Below are positions 44,033 to 52,705 of a stretch of DNA of 64,000 bases, in pieces. Numbering within the stretch: the first letter of the stretch is position 1; the number at the start of each line of letters is the position of its first letter. The DNA lies in NCBI GenBank assembly GCA_023451735.1, contig JAEXYH010000001.1, positions 1 through 64,000 on the forward strand, written 5' to 3'. The notes below the pieces were generated by a model. The model had not been told where the DNA came from. It saw only the letters and a program-made list of their open reading frames with translations, and searched no databases. The DNA comes from Pseudomonadota bacterium. Its GTDB lineage: Bacteria > Pseudomonadota > Alphaproteobacteria > Rhizobiales > Rhizobiaceae. Made by a program: the position numbers and the translations under genes.

Positions 44033-44582
44033 CCGCTCATCACTGCCGCGCCGTGGCGCCCTTCTGCTAGGCTTGGCACTCTGCGTTGGCCTGGCGGGCT
44101 GCCAAGTTAGGCCATTGTATTCGCAAGCCGGGGGCACGGCTCCCAAGCTCGCATCCGTAGGCTTTTCCGAGCCGAAGAACCGTGTTGAGCAGGTTGTCCG
44201 CAATGAGCTCGTATTTCTGGCTGCCGGCGGCGCTGGTGAGCCTTTGAATCCGGCTTACGACCTCACTTTGCGTGTTTCCAGCACCGCGTCGAACGTGCTC
44301 GACGACGACGGTCTGGCGGAAGTCAATGCTCCGGTGCCCGGACGCGTTCAGGTGACGGGATCCTATACGCTCACGCGCACCGCCGATGGACAGGTTCTCA
44401 AACGCAGCGAGCATTCCAGTGTTTCACTGATTGACGTTTCCAGCCAGAGTTTCGCCAAGCTCCGCACCATCCGGGATGGCGAAAATCGCGCAGCGCGGGA
44501 ACTTGCTGAGTTCATCCGTGCGGATGTCGCCATTGTGCTCGCCAAGGAACCGCCGCTGCAGCAACCCGCATGGCAGAAATAA
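44022..44582 (+). CDS. lptE: LPS-assembly lipoprotein LptE
   Basis: Outer-membrane lipoprotein that plugs the LptD barrel for lipopolysaccharide export. Residues 1-27 form a lipoprotein signal with lipobox LAGC (Cys27) after ALLLGLALCVG, and QVRPLYSQAG follows. The mature part is small and variable, as is typical of the family. The start is TTG 44022, overlapping the leuS end, with TTG 44025 as alternative; no ATG is available before the signal peptide. The position between leuS and holA is the conserved lptE position, which supports the call more than sequence alone. Confidence 0.9.
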   Translation: MLPDRSSLPRRGALLLGLALCVGLAGCQVRPLYSQAGGTAPKLASVGFSEPKNRVEQVVRNELVFLAAGGAGEPLNPAYDLTLRVSSTASNVLDDDGLAEVNAPVPGRVQVTGSYTLTRTADGQVLKRSEHSSVSLIDVSSQSFAKLRTIRDGENRAARELAEFIRADVAIVLAKEPPLQQPAWQK

Positions 44583-45604
44583 AGTCGCATGAGTTCGAGC
44601 GCTTCCTTGAAAAGGGGGCCGAACTTTACCGCTTTTACGTTATCTACGGCCCTGATCGCGGACTTGTCTCCGAGCGAGCCAACCTCCTTGCTAAGCGTAG
44701 CGGGGTTTCACTCGACGATCCTTTTTCACTTTTGAAACTCGACGTATCGGACCTCCAGGGCGACCCTGGGCGGCTTCTGGACGAAGTGAACGCGCTCGGG
44801 CTTTTCGGTGGTGAAAAGCTCATATGGCTGCGAGGTGTGAATAACGAGAAGCCTGTTCTCGACGCTGTCCAGACCATTCTGGGGCAGGGCTCACCTGCCA
44901 ATACGCTTCTCATAGAAGCCGGCGATCTCAAAAAGGGAAGCGGGCTTAGAAAGATCGTGGAGCCATCCAGATCCGTCGCCGTGATCCCGTGTTATGCGGA
45001 TGACGCTCGAGCGCTGAATGCCCTCATAGACGCGGAGCTGGCAAGCGAAGCACTCACTATCACCAACGAGGCCCGGCGGCAGCTTATCGATCAGCTCGGC
45101 GGCGACCGGGTGGCTTCCCGCAACGAGATCCGCAAGCTGGCGCTCTACTGTCGCGGAATGGGAAGAATCGAGGAACACCATGTTAACGAGATCATCGGGG
45201 ACGCAAGCAGCGTATCCGCAGATGATGCCGTCGATGCCATATTGACCGGCGATCTGCCGGCCTTTCATCGCGCATTTCAGAAGATTCTGACGTCCAAGAC
45301 ACCGCTTTTCCTTATCCTGCAATCATGCCTGAAGCAGTTTCAACTGCTTGACGCGATGAAGATCGAAATGGAAGAGAAGCGGACGCCGGCTGGTCAGGTC
45401 ATGGCGACGCTCGGCCGGCATATCCATTTCAAGCGCAAGCCTGTTTTCGAAAAGGCCCTCAGGGTCTGGAGACCGGAGGCGGTCAGCCGTGAAGCTGCAC
45501 GCATCCAGTCCGCAGTGCTCATGTCCCGCCAAAGACAGACTCTTGAGCCAAGCATCGTATTTCATGCTCTGCTCGGTGCGGCACTTCAGGCTTCAAAGCA
45601 TTGA
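44570..45604 (+). CDS. holA: DNA polymerase III delta subunit HolA
   Basis: Wrench subunit of the clamp loader that opens the sliding clamp. The 344-residue protein starts MAEIKSHEFERFLEKG, then YVIYGPDRGLVSERANLLAK (about 23-42) gives the degenerate Walker-like loop expected of delta. The DnaX/HolB-type helical lid and the C-terminal collar follow (PLFLILQSCLKQFQLLDA near 245). It overlaps lptE by 13 bases. A terminator hairpin follows and separates it from the convergent parB. Confidence 0.93.
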   Translation: MAEIKSHEFERFLEKGAELYRFYVIYGPDRGLVSERANLLAKRSGVSLDDPFSLLKLDVSDLQGDPGRLLDEVNALGLFGGEKLIWLRGVNNEKPVLDAVQTILGQGSPANTLLIEAGDLKKGSGLRKIVEPSRSVAVIPCYADDARALNALIDAELASEALTITNEARRQLIDQLGGDRVASRNEIRKLALYCRGMGRIEEHHVNEIIGDASSVSADDAVDAILTGDLPAFHRAFQKILTSKTPLFLILQSCLKQFQLLDAMKIEMEEKRTPAGQVMATLGRHIHFKRKPVFEKALRVWRPEAVSREAARIQSAVLMSRQRQTLEPSIVFHALLGAALQASKH

Positions 45605-45645
45605 AAAAGCCACGAAAACTCTTGTTTTACGCGGCTTTTCAAGAA
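45604..45645. terminator. Terminator hairpin between holA and parB
   Basis: AAAAGCC (45605-45611) pairs with GGCTTTT (45633-45639), and inside it GAAAAC-like pairs with GTTTT (45615-45628), with small mismatches. It sits between convergent genes and is followed by CAAGAAC on the forward strand; the reverse strand reads TTTTTCAATGC. It probably serves both directions. Confidence 0.65.
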
Positions 45646-45666
45646 CTTTAGAATTTTCCGAACGCC

Positions 45667-46545
45667 TCAGCGGCGTTCCAGCAGGCGGCAGATTTCCTCA
45701 AGCTGCTCAAGGGTCTTGTAGGAAATCCTGATCTGGCCTGGACCGCCCTTGTGATTTATTTTCACTTCAAGACCAAGCGAGTCCGTCAATGTCCGTTCCA
45801 GCGCGACCGTGTCGGAATCCTTCTCCGGCTTGGCTGCTGCCTGCGGTTCCGACTGCGCGCGGATATCGTTTTGTGCGAGACGTTCGGCGTCACGAACCGA
45901 CATGCCTTTTGAAACGACCGTTTTTGCGAGGGCAGTGGGATCCGATGTCGGGATCAACGCACGTGCATGGCCGGCGGAAAGTGTTCCGGATGACAACATG
46001 TCGCGAACCGGGGAGGGCAGCTTCAGCAGACGCAGGCTATTTGCCACATGGCTTCGGCTCTTGCCGATAATGTCGCCCAGGTCGTTCTGCGTATATCCAT
46101 GCTCGGCAATAAGCTGCTCATAACCCAACGCCTCTTCCAACGGATTGAGATCCGAACGCTGGACGTTTTCCACGATAGCAATCTCGAGCGCCGTCCTGTC
46201 GTCGACGTTGCGCACGATGACCGGCACTTCTACCAGGCCGGCAAGCTGCGCTGCACGCCAGCGGCGTTCACCCGCGATAATCTCGAACTGCCCATCCGGA
46301 AGTATACGCGTGACCACCGGCTGAACGATCCCATGTTGCCGGATCGAACTTGCGAGATCCTGGAGCTCGCTCTCATCAAAATGGCGGCGAGGGTTACGCG
46401 GGTTGCGCGTGATATTTTCGATTGGCACCATTCGGTCCGGGCTGACGTTGACCGGCGTGTTGCCTGTCGGCATAGGCTGATCCATTTCGCCAATCAGCGC
46501 CGCCAGTCCGCGACCCAGACGCCGCTTTGATACATCGTCGTTCAT
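45667..46545 (-). CDS. parB: Chromosome-partitioning protein ParB
   Basis: Binds parS, spreads as a CTP-dependent clamp and with ParA segregates the origin. The 292-residue protein has an N-terminal GRGLAALIGE ParA-interaction segment (11-20). The CTPase region has GERRWRA at 92-98 and ENVQRSDLNPLEEA at 126-139. A helix-turn-helix spans about 150-175 (NDLGDIIGKSRSHVANSLRL), and a C-terminal dimerisation domain follows. It lies 27 bases after parA, so they form one operon. Three matching parS sites occur in the window. Confidence 0.98.
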   Translation of the reverse strand: MNDDVSKRRLGRGLAALIGEMDQPMPTGNTPVNVSPDRMVPIENITRNPRNPRRHFDESELQDLASSIRQHGIVQPVVTRILPDGQFEIIAGERRWRAAQLAGLVEVPVIVRNVDDRTALEIAIVENVQRSDLNPLEEALGYEQLIAEHGYTQNDLGDIIGKSRSHVANSLRLLKLPSPVRDMLSSGTLSAGHARALIPTSDPTALAKTVVSKGMSVRDAERLAQNDIRAQSEPQAAAKPEKDSDTVALERTLTDSLGLEVKINHKGGPGQIRISYKTLEQLEEICRLLERR

Positions 46546-46572
46546 ACGCTTTACCCTGTCTTCTGCGTCTTG

Positions 46573-47367
46573 TTAGGCTGCGACCTTGCGCATTCTTTCG
46601 CGCTGGATGACTTCCGAAGCCAGTTGAAGATATGCCTGGCTACCTGCGCATTTCAGATCGTAAAGGATAGCCGGCTTACCATATGAAGGCGCTTCGGAGA
46701 CTCGGACGTTGCGCGGGATAAGTGTTTGATAAACCTTCTCTCCGAGATAGGTACGCACATCGTTCACAACCTGTTGAGCCAGGTTGTTACGAGCATCGAA
46801 CATGGTCAGTACGATGCCTTGGATATCAAGAGTTGGATTTACCGTACGGCGGACTTGGTCAACCGTTTCCAGCAGCTGGCTCAACCCCTCAAGTGCGAAG
46901 AATTCACATTGCAAGGGAACCAGAACGGAATCAGCTGCAGCCATCGCATTCATCGTCAGGAGGTTAAACGACGGCGGGCAATCAAGCAGGATGTAGTTGA
47001 ATTTCTCGGCGCCTTCCGACACAAGGGCTTTTTTCAGTCGGAAAGCCCTGTCCTGCGCTTGGGATATCTCCATCTCGAATCCAAGCAGATCCATCGTGGA
47101 GGGTACGATTGATAAGTTCGGAACAGCCGTCTCGACCGCTGCTTCACCAACAGAGGCCTCACCCACCAGAATATCGTAGGACGAAATCTTACGATCGCGG
47201 CGATCAATTCCCAGCCCGGTACTCGCGTTGCCCTGAGGATCCAGATCGACGATCAGAACATTCTGGCCAATGGCAGCCAATGCAGTCGCGAGATTGATGG
47301 CCGTCGTCGTTTTGCCGACTCCACCCTTTTGGTTTGCAATTGTGATGATCCGACGCTTATCAAACAT
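46573..47367 (-). CDS. parA: Chromosome-partitioning ATPase ParA
   Basis: Deviant-Walker ATPase that forms the nucleoid gradient pulling the ParB-parS complex. The 264-residue chromosomal (small) type starts RRIITIANQKGGVGKTTTAI with the Walker A at about 14-21. VLIVDLDPQGNASTGLG follows (about 38-54), and the conserved LDCPPSFNLLTMNAM lies near 128. There is no N-terminal helix-turn-helix, unlike plasmid RepA/ParA. It lies 18 bases after rsmG and is followed by parB. Confidence 0.98.
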   Translation of the reverse strand: MFDKRRIITIANQKGGVGKTTTAINLATALAAIGQNVLIVDLDPQGNASTGLGIDRRDRKISSYDILVGEASVGEAAVETAVPNLSIVPSTMDLLGFEMEISQAQDRAFRLKKALVSEGAEKFNYILLDCPPSFNLLTMNAMAAADSVLVPLQCEFFALEGLSQLLETVDQVRRTVNPTLDIQGIVLTMFDARNNLAQQVVNDVRTYLGEKVYQTLIPRNVRVSEAPSYGKPAILYDLKCAGSQAYLQLASEVIQRERMRKVAA

Positions 47368-47385
47368 CTGGCACCCGCCTTACGG

Positions 47386-47988
47386 TTATGTCCGCTGCAG
47401 ATTGCCGATCTCTAGGATAACCGAATCCGCTTGGATTGAACTTTGGTGTTTTACCAAATCAAAACGCCAGCGGCCATGCGCTTTCTTCAATTCGGATTCA
47501 TAATCCCGACCTTTATGGAAGAAAGCTGTTGATGGCTTATCGAGAAGCCAGGGTGAAGCATATCCCAAAAGCTTGTCCAGGTCTGCCAACGCTCTCGCCG
47601 AAACGAAGTCGCATTTTGGAATAAGCATTGGGGCGTCCTCAATGCGTACTGCGTGAATAGTCCCTCTTGCTCCCGTTGAGGCGAGAGCAACACGCAAGAA
47701 AGCGGCCTTTTTCTGGTTACTCTCGACAAGATGCACCCATCCATCCTGGTGCTCAGATAGGAGAATAGCAGTGATTACGCCGGGAAATCCCCCGCCCGAA
47801 CCGAGATCGACCCATGTCCCGACTTTATCGGCAAGCCTGAATATTTGCGCGCTGTCGGCAATGTGGCGCTGCCACATATCCTCTTGGGTGGAGGGGGCGA
47901 CGAGATTGACCGTCTTTGCCCATTTCTGGAATAAATCGGCAAACTGTTGGAGCCTATCTTTCGTTTCACGTGAAACACCGGGAATCAA
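47386..47988 (-). CDS. rsmG: 16S rRNA (guanine-N7)-methyltransferase RsmG (GidB)
   Basis: Methylates G527-type guanine in 16S rRNA. The 200-residue protein has an AdoMet-binding motif DLGSGGGFPGVITAI at about 63-77 and RIEDAPMLIPKCDFVSARALADL later. Its ATG overlaps the mnmG stop by four bases. The codons for V5-S-R-E-T contain a near-perfect parS sequence (47962-47977). In the order mnmE-mnmG-rsmG-parA-parB this is the classic gid-par block. Confidence 0.96.
   Translation of the reverse strand: MIPGVSRETKDRLQQFADLFQKWAKTVNLVAPSTQEDMWQRHIADSAQIFRLADKVGTWVDLGSGGGFPGVITAILLSEHQDGWVHLVESNQKKAAFLRVALASTGARGTIHAVRIEDAPMLIPKCDFVSARALADLDKLLGYASPWLLDKPSTAFFHKGRDYESELKKAHGRWRFDLVKHQSSIQADSVILEIGNLQRT
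47962..47977. promoter_or_regulatory. parS ParB-binding site (in rsmG)
   Basis: CGTTTCACGTGAAACA matches TGTTTCACGTGAAACA at 15 of 16 positions, with the full 14-base palindrome GTTTCACGTGAAAC intact. It lies in the first codons of rsmG, about 6.4 kb left of the candidate origin and about 600 bases from the parA start. Confidence 0.9.
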
Positions 47989-49862
47989 GATGCCTGCCTC
48001 ATATTTTTTTCTGCCTTTCTTACCAGCGCCAGAAGCAGGGTAACGGCAGCAGGTGTCATTCCCTCTATTTTGGCAGCCTGTGCAATCGTGCGAGGTTGAG
48101 CCCGACTTAGCTTCAATTTCAATTCGTTCGACAAACCTGACAAACTATCGAAATCGAAAGCCTCTGGTATTTCAAGCGCCTCATCCCGTCGAGCCGACCG
48201 TATGTCATTGGCCTGCCGTTCCATATAGACCGAATAGCCCGCTTCGATCTCCAGAGCCTCGGCGATCTTCGGCGACAAGTTCGATAGCTCGCTCCAGATA
48301 GAGGTGAGCCGCGCGATGTCGATGTCGGGATAAGATAATATCTCGTATCCGCTCCGCCGTTGCCCATCTTTGTTCAGATGCAGCCCGTATTGAGCCGCCT
48401 CATTCGGTGTGAGCGTCAAAGTCCGCAATTGATGACGTCCCGTATCGAGCGCTTCGATATAGGATTCAAATTTGCTGGAACGCGCTCTTCCCACCAAGCC
48501 CAAGTTAATCCCCAAATCCGTCAGGCGGATGTCGGCATTGTCCGCACGAAGTGAAAGCCGAAATTCGGCGCGGGACGTGAACATCCGATAGGGCTCAGTC
48601 ACGCCGCGGTTGATGAGGTCATCGACCATGACGCCGATGTAAGATTCGGTCCGACTAAAACTGTAAGGCTGCAATCCCTGTGCACGGCGGGCAGCATTCA
48701 GTCCACCGACCAGCCCCTGCGCACCGGCCTCTTCATAACCCGTCGTGCCATTGATCTGACCAACCAGGAACAATCCCTTTACCGATTTGGTCTCCAGCCA
48801 TGGCTGCAACTCGCGTGGATCGACATGATCATATTCGATCGCATAGGCCGGATGGAGGATAGTCACCTTCTCCAGCCCGGGTATGGTTCGAACAAAGGCT
48901 TGCTGCACATCCTCCGGCAGGGATGTGGAAATACCATTGGGATAAACAGTGACGTCGTCGAGGCCTTCCGGCTCAAGGAAGATCTGGTGTCCATCGCGTT
49001 CGCCGAAGCGAACGATCTTGTCTTCGATGGATGGGCAATAACGCGGACCGACGCCTTCTATCTGTCCGGAATACATCGCAGACAGATGGATGTTATCGGC
49101 GATGATCTTGTGCGTTTCCGGTGTTGTCCGCGTAACGCCACAGGCAATCTGGGGATTGTTAATGCGGTCTGTCATGAACGAGAAGGGCGTCGGAATATCA
49201 TCCGCCTCCTGCCGATCGATCGATGCCCAGTCAATCGTTCGCCCGTCCAATCGGGCAGGGGTTCCGGTCTTCAGGCGGCCGAGAGCAAACCCGTGCCGTT
49301 TCAACGTCTCCGAAAGACCAAGTGACGGCGCTTCTCCCGTTCGCCCGGCTGGTATCTTCTTCTGACCGATATGAATAAGACCGCGCAAAAAAGTGCCGGT
49401 TGCCAAGACAACCGCGCCACATGAGATGCGACGTCCATCGGAAAGAAGAAGAGCTTCTACCGATCCATCCTCCCCAATCTCGATATCGAATGCGTCTCCC
49501 TCCACAACCGTCAGATTGGCATGATTGTTGATCTCGCGCTGCATTGCTTCGCGGTAGAGACGACGGTCTGCCTGGGTGCGCGGACCACGGACGGCCGGGC
49601 CTTTTTTTCGGTTGAGAAGGCGGAACTGGATGCCGGCAGCATCGGCCACGCGTCCCATCAACCCGTCCAGCGCATCGATTTCACGTACGAGATGGCCTTT
49701 GCCCAATCCGCCGATCGCAGGATTGCAAGACATGACGCCGATGGTTTCGCGCTTATGCGTCACCAGCGCAACGGAGGATCCGACGCGAGCTGCAGCACTT
49801 GCCGCCTCACATCCGGCATGCCCGCCGCCAACGACGACCACATCAAAGGTCATTTCAGCCAT
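47985..49862 (-). CDS. mnmG: tRNA uridine-5-carboxymethylaminomethyl modification enzyme MnmG (GidA)
   Basis: FAD-dependent partner of MnmE that modifies U34 in several tRNAs. The 625-residue protein starts with the FAD motif VVVVGGGHAGCEAASAAAR (about 8-26). It has CNPAIGGLGKGHLVREIDAL, the family's conserved cysteine block, and GQINGTTGYEEAGAQGLVGG near 370. The start is ATG 49862, with GAGG five bases ahead. A parS site lies immediately upstream. It is the second gene after mnmE in the block. Confidence 0.98.
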   Translation of the reverse strand: MAEMTFDVVVVGGGHAGCEAASAAARVGSSVALVTHKRETIGVMSCNPAIGGLGKGHLVREIDALDGLMGRVADAAGIQFRLLNRKKGPAVRGPRTQADRRLYREAMQREINNHANLTVVEGDAFDIEIGEDGSVEALLLSDGRRISCGAVVLATGTFLRGLIHIGQKKIPAGRTGEAPSLGLSETLKRHGFALGRLKTGTPARLDGRTIDWASIDRQEADDIPTPFSFMTDRINNPQIACGVTRTTPETHKIIADNIHLSAMYSGQIEGVGPRYCPSIEDKIVRFGERDGHQIFLEPEGLDDVTVYPNGISTSLPEDVQQAFVRTIPGLEKVTILHPAYAIEYDHVDPRELQPWLETKSVKGLFLVGQINGTTGYEEAGAQGLVGGLNAARRAQGLQPYSFSRTESYIGVMVDDLINRGVTEPYRMFTSRAEFRLSLRADNADIRLTDLGINLGLVGRARSSKFESYIEALDTGRHQLRTLTLTPNEAAQYGLHLNKDGQRRSGYEILSYPDIDIARLTSIWSELSNLSPKIAEALEIEAGYSVYMERQANDIRSARRDEALEIPEAFDFDSLSGLSNELKLKLSRAQPRTIAQAAKIEGMTPAAVTLLLALVRKAEKNMRQAS

Positions 49863-49873
49863 GGAAGCCTCTG

Positions 49874-49889
49874 TGTTTCACGTGAATCA
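49874..49889. promoter_or_regulatory. parS ParB-binding site (mnmE-mnmG junction)
   Basis: TGTTTCACGTGAATCA matches the 16-base parS consensus at 15 positions, with one substitution in the right arm. It covers the mnmE stop and the short spacer before mnmG, about 4.5 kb left of the candidate origin, the nearest of the three. Confidence 0.85.
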
Positions 49890-51179
49890 TTTGCCGATAC
49901 AGAATTTTGAAAAGATCACGTCGAGAAGATCTTCGACGTCCACTCGACCGGTAATCCTGCCAAGCTCATCTCCAGCCGCTCGCAAAGCATCGGCTTTCAA
50001 TTCAAGTCGGGGTTCATCTACTGCATTTTGGATGAATTTGGAAGCCAGCGCGATATGTTCGCGATGCCTCTCGTTACTTGCGGGCAAACCGGCGTTCCAA
50101 GTCTCGCGAGCCCGATCCACGATCGCATGATGGATCTTTTCAAGACCCTCTCCCGTCATCGAAGAAATGCGTATAGCGCTAGATCCAGTATCCGGATGAA
50201 GGTCTGCCTTGGTCTCGATATCGAGATAAGCAACGTCATAGTCCTCACGAACATTGATAGGGGAGCCTGCATCCCTGAGATACAGGATCATGTCCGCAGA
50301 ACGCGCAGCCGCCCTGGCGCGCTGTATACCCTCGCGCTCGACGATATCCTCAGCCTCGCGAAGACCCGCGGTATCGAAAAGGCGCACCAGATAACCTTCC
50401 ATATCCAGCTCGACCGTCAGAACGTCACGCGTCGTTCCCGCGATATCTGTTACGATCGCAACCTCACGCCTCGCCATTGCATTCAGCAGGCTCGATTTTC
50501 CGGCATTCGGGGCGCCGATGATTGCCACCTTGAAACCGTTCCGAATGATCTCGGCCGATTTCGCAGAAGCGGATGCCGCGGACATCTCGTTCATCAGAAT
50601 TGCGAGATCTGCATCGATCAGATCGGCTGCCGAGGCCGGTACATCCTCTTCGTCTGCAAAATCCAGTTCGGCCTCGATCATGGCCCGCGCATAGGTCAGT
50701 CGCTCTGCCCATCCAATATATTGAGCTGAAAGAGCTCCCATCCCGGTCTGGAGGGCCAGCCTTCGCTGCATTTCCGTTTCTGCGGACACGAGATCCGACA
50801 GTCCTTCGACTTCAACCAGGTCGAGTCGCCCGTGCTCGAAAGCTCGCCGGGCAAATTCACCTGCTTCGGCCGGTCGAAGACCCATTTCTCGCAACGTTTC
50901 CCCAACCGCGTTGACGACCGCGCGGCTGCCATGAATCTGCAATTCAGCACAGTCTTCGCCAGTAAACGAATGCGGAGCGCGGAAATAAAGCACCAGGCCC
51001 TGATCGAGCATCTCACCGTTTCGATTCCGAATCGTTCGAAGGCTTGCCTGCCGCGGCGCCGGCACCGGACCGGAAAGCTCTTCCATCACGGCTCTCGTTG
51101 AGGGTCCGCTGATGCGTATGACGGCTACGCCGGCCGGCGGCTGTCCGCTGGAGAGCGCGAAGATGGTTGCCTGTGTCAT
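49887..51179 (-). CDS. mnmE: tRNA modification GTPase MnmE (TrmE)
   Basis: GTPase partner of MnmG. The 430-residue protein has the tetrahydrofolate-binding N-terminal domain (starting TQATIFALSSGQPPAGVAVI). The G domain is inserted in a helical domain, with G1 GAPNAGKSS at 222-230 and DIAGTTRDV and DTAGLREAED after it. The C-terminal CIGK (427-430) carries the cysteine needed for the modification reaction. A GTPase switch and a long central helix are as expected. It is followed by mnmG after the parS spacer. Confidence 0.97.
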   Translation of the reverse strand: MTQATIFALSSGQPPAGVAVIRISGPSTRAVMEELSGPVPAPRQASLRTIRNRNGEMLDQGLVLYFRAPHSFTGEDCAELQIHGSRAVVNAVGETLREMGLRPAEAGEFARRAFEHGRLDLVEVEGLSDLVSAETEMQRRLALQTGMGALSAQYIGWAERLTYARAMIEAELDFADEEDVPASAADLIDADLAILMNEMSAASASAKSAEIIRNGFKVAIIGAPNAGKSSLLNAMARREVAIVTDIAGTTRDVLTVELDMEGYLVRLFDTAGLREAEDIVEREGIQRARAAARSADMILYLRDAGSPINVREDYDVAYLDIETKADLHPDTGSSAIRISSMTGEGLEKIHHAIVDRARETWNAGLPASNERHREHIALASKFIQNAVDEPRLELKADALRAAGDELGRITGRVDVEDLLDVIFSKFCIGK

Positions 51180-51199
51180 TGTCTTCGTTCCATATCCAC

Positions 51200-51232
51200 A
51201 AAAGACAAAGGCGCCCGAATATCGGGCGCCCG
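51200..51232 (-). terminator. Intrinsic terminator after rho
   Basis: GGCGCCCGA (51210-51218), loop ATA, then the perfect complement (51222-51230), followed on the reverse strand by TTTGTCTTTTG. It lies just past the rho stop and separates rho from mnmE. The tight stem and T-rich tail make it convincing. Confidence 0.9.
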
Positions 51233-51260
51233 CAAGATCACTGAAGAATCCGGCTAAGGA

Positions 51261-52526
51261 TTATGTATTCATCGAGTCGAAGAAGTCTGCATTGTTCTTC
51301 GTCTGCTTCAGCTTGTCGATCAGGAATTCGATCGCATCCGTTGTGCCCATCGGCGCAAGGATACGGCGAAGAACGAAAATCTTCTGCAGATCCTGGCGCG
51401 GAACGAGCAGGTCTTCCTTACGCGTACCGGACTTGAGAATATCCATAGCCGGGAAGATACGCTTGTCCGCAACCTTGCGGTCGAGCACGATTTCGGAGTT
51501 ACCGGTTCCCTTGAATTCTTCGAAGATAACTTCATCCATACGGCTGCCGGTATCGATCAACGCCGTCGCGATGATAGTGAGCGAACCGCCTTCTTCGATA
51601 TTACGGGCTGCACCGAAGAAACGCTTCGGCCGCTGCAATGCGTTCGCATCCACACCACCCGTCAAAACCTTGCCGGAAGAGGGAACGACGGTGTTATAGG
51701 CTCGTCCAAGGCGGGTAATGGAATCGAGCAGGATAACGACGTCACGGCCGTGCTCGACAAGACGCTTGGCCTTTTCGATAACCATTTCGGCGACCTGCAC
51801 GTGGCGCACGGCCGGCTCGTCAAAGGTGGAAGAAACGACTTCGCCCTTCACCGAGCGCTGCATGTCCGTCACTTCTTCCGGACGTTCGTCGATCAAAAGG
51901 ACGATCAAATAGCATTCCGGATGATTGGCCGTAATCGAATGCGCGATATTCTGCAGAAGAACTGTTTTACCTGTACGCGGCGGCGCCACGATAAGGCCGC
52001 GCTGGCCCTTGCCGAGCGGTGCGACGAGATCGATGACGCGCGCGGAATTATCCTTCGACGTCGGGATATCGAGTTCCATCTTGAACCGCTCGTTCGGATA
52101 GAGCGGCGTCAGGTTGTCGAAGTGAACCTTGTGACGAATCTTTTCGGGATCGTCGAAATTGATCGTGTTGACCTTCAGCAGAGCAAAATAACGCTCGCCT
52201 TCCTTCGGTCCGCGGATCGGCCCTTCGACCGTATCGCCGGTCTTCAGCGAAAAACGGCGGATCTGCGATGGCGAAATGTAGATATCGTCCGGACCGGGAA
52301 GATAGTTCGCATTGGCGGAACGCAGGAAGCCAAACCCGTCCTGGAGAACTTCGACAACGCCTTCGCCGATGATTTCGACATCCTGGCTGGCAAGAACCTT
52401 GAGAATTGCAAACATCAACTCCTGCTTGCGCATGGTGCTGGCGTTTTCGACCTCCAGCGACTCTGCGAAGGTCAGCAAATCAGTCGGAGATTTGCTCTTA
52501 AGTTCTTGAAGCTTCATTTCAGCCAT
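51261..52526 (-). CDS. rho: Transcription termination factor Rho
   Basis: Hexameric RNA helicase ending transcription at Rho sites. The 421-residue protein starts MAEMKLQELKSKSPTD with the N-terminal Rho helical domain. Its RNA-binding OB fold has the RNP1 motif DGFGFLR at 63-69. Walker A is APPRTGKT near 179, with the Walker B region VVILLDSITRLGR near 262 and the Q and R loops after it. ATG 52526 is used; there is no clear Shine-Dalgarno, and ATG 52517 is possible. No large insertion is present, unlike actinobacterial Rho. Confidence 0.98.
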   Translation of the reverse strand: MAEMKLQELKSKSPTDLLTFAESLEVENASTMRKQELMFAILKVLASQDVEIIGEGVVEVLQDGFGFLRSANANYLPGPDDIYISPSQIRRFSLKTGDTVEGPIRGPKEGERYFALLKVNTINFDDPEKIRHKVHFDNLTPLYPNERFKMELDIPTSKDNSARVIDLVAPLGKGQRGLIVAPPRTGKTVLLQNIAHSITANHPECYLIVLLIDERPEEVTDMQRSVKGEVVSSTFDEPAVRHVQVAEMVIEKAKRLVEHGRDVVILLDSITRLGRAYNTVVPSSGKVLTGGVDANALQRPKRFFGAARNIEEGGSLTIIATALIDTGSRMDEVIFEEFKGTGNSEIVLDRKVADKRIFPAMDILKSGTRKEDLLVPRQDLQKIFVLRRILAPMGTTDAIEFLIDKLKQTKNNADFFDSMNT

Positions 52527-52705
52527 GAAGAGGGGACCACTTGAGAAAATATAAGGGAATTTGGCGTGTCGGTGGAATTCGCTTCCGCGGATGAAATCCG
52601 GGGACAACGTCGGTTACACGCATGCCACGAGATGGAGGTGTCGGAAAAATAGCGATTCCCGCCTCGCGCCGCAAGAGGCTTATTCAGAAAAAGGCAAGCC
52701 CTTTC

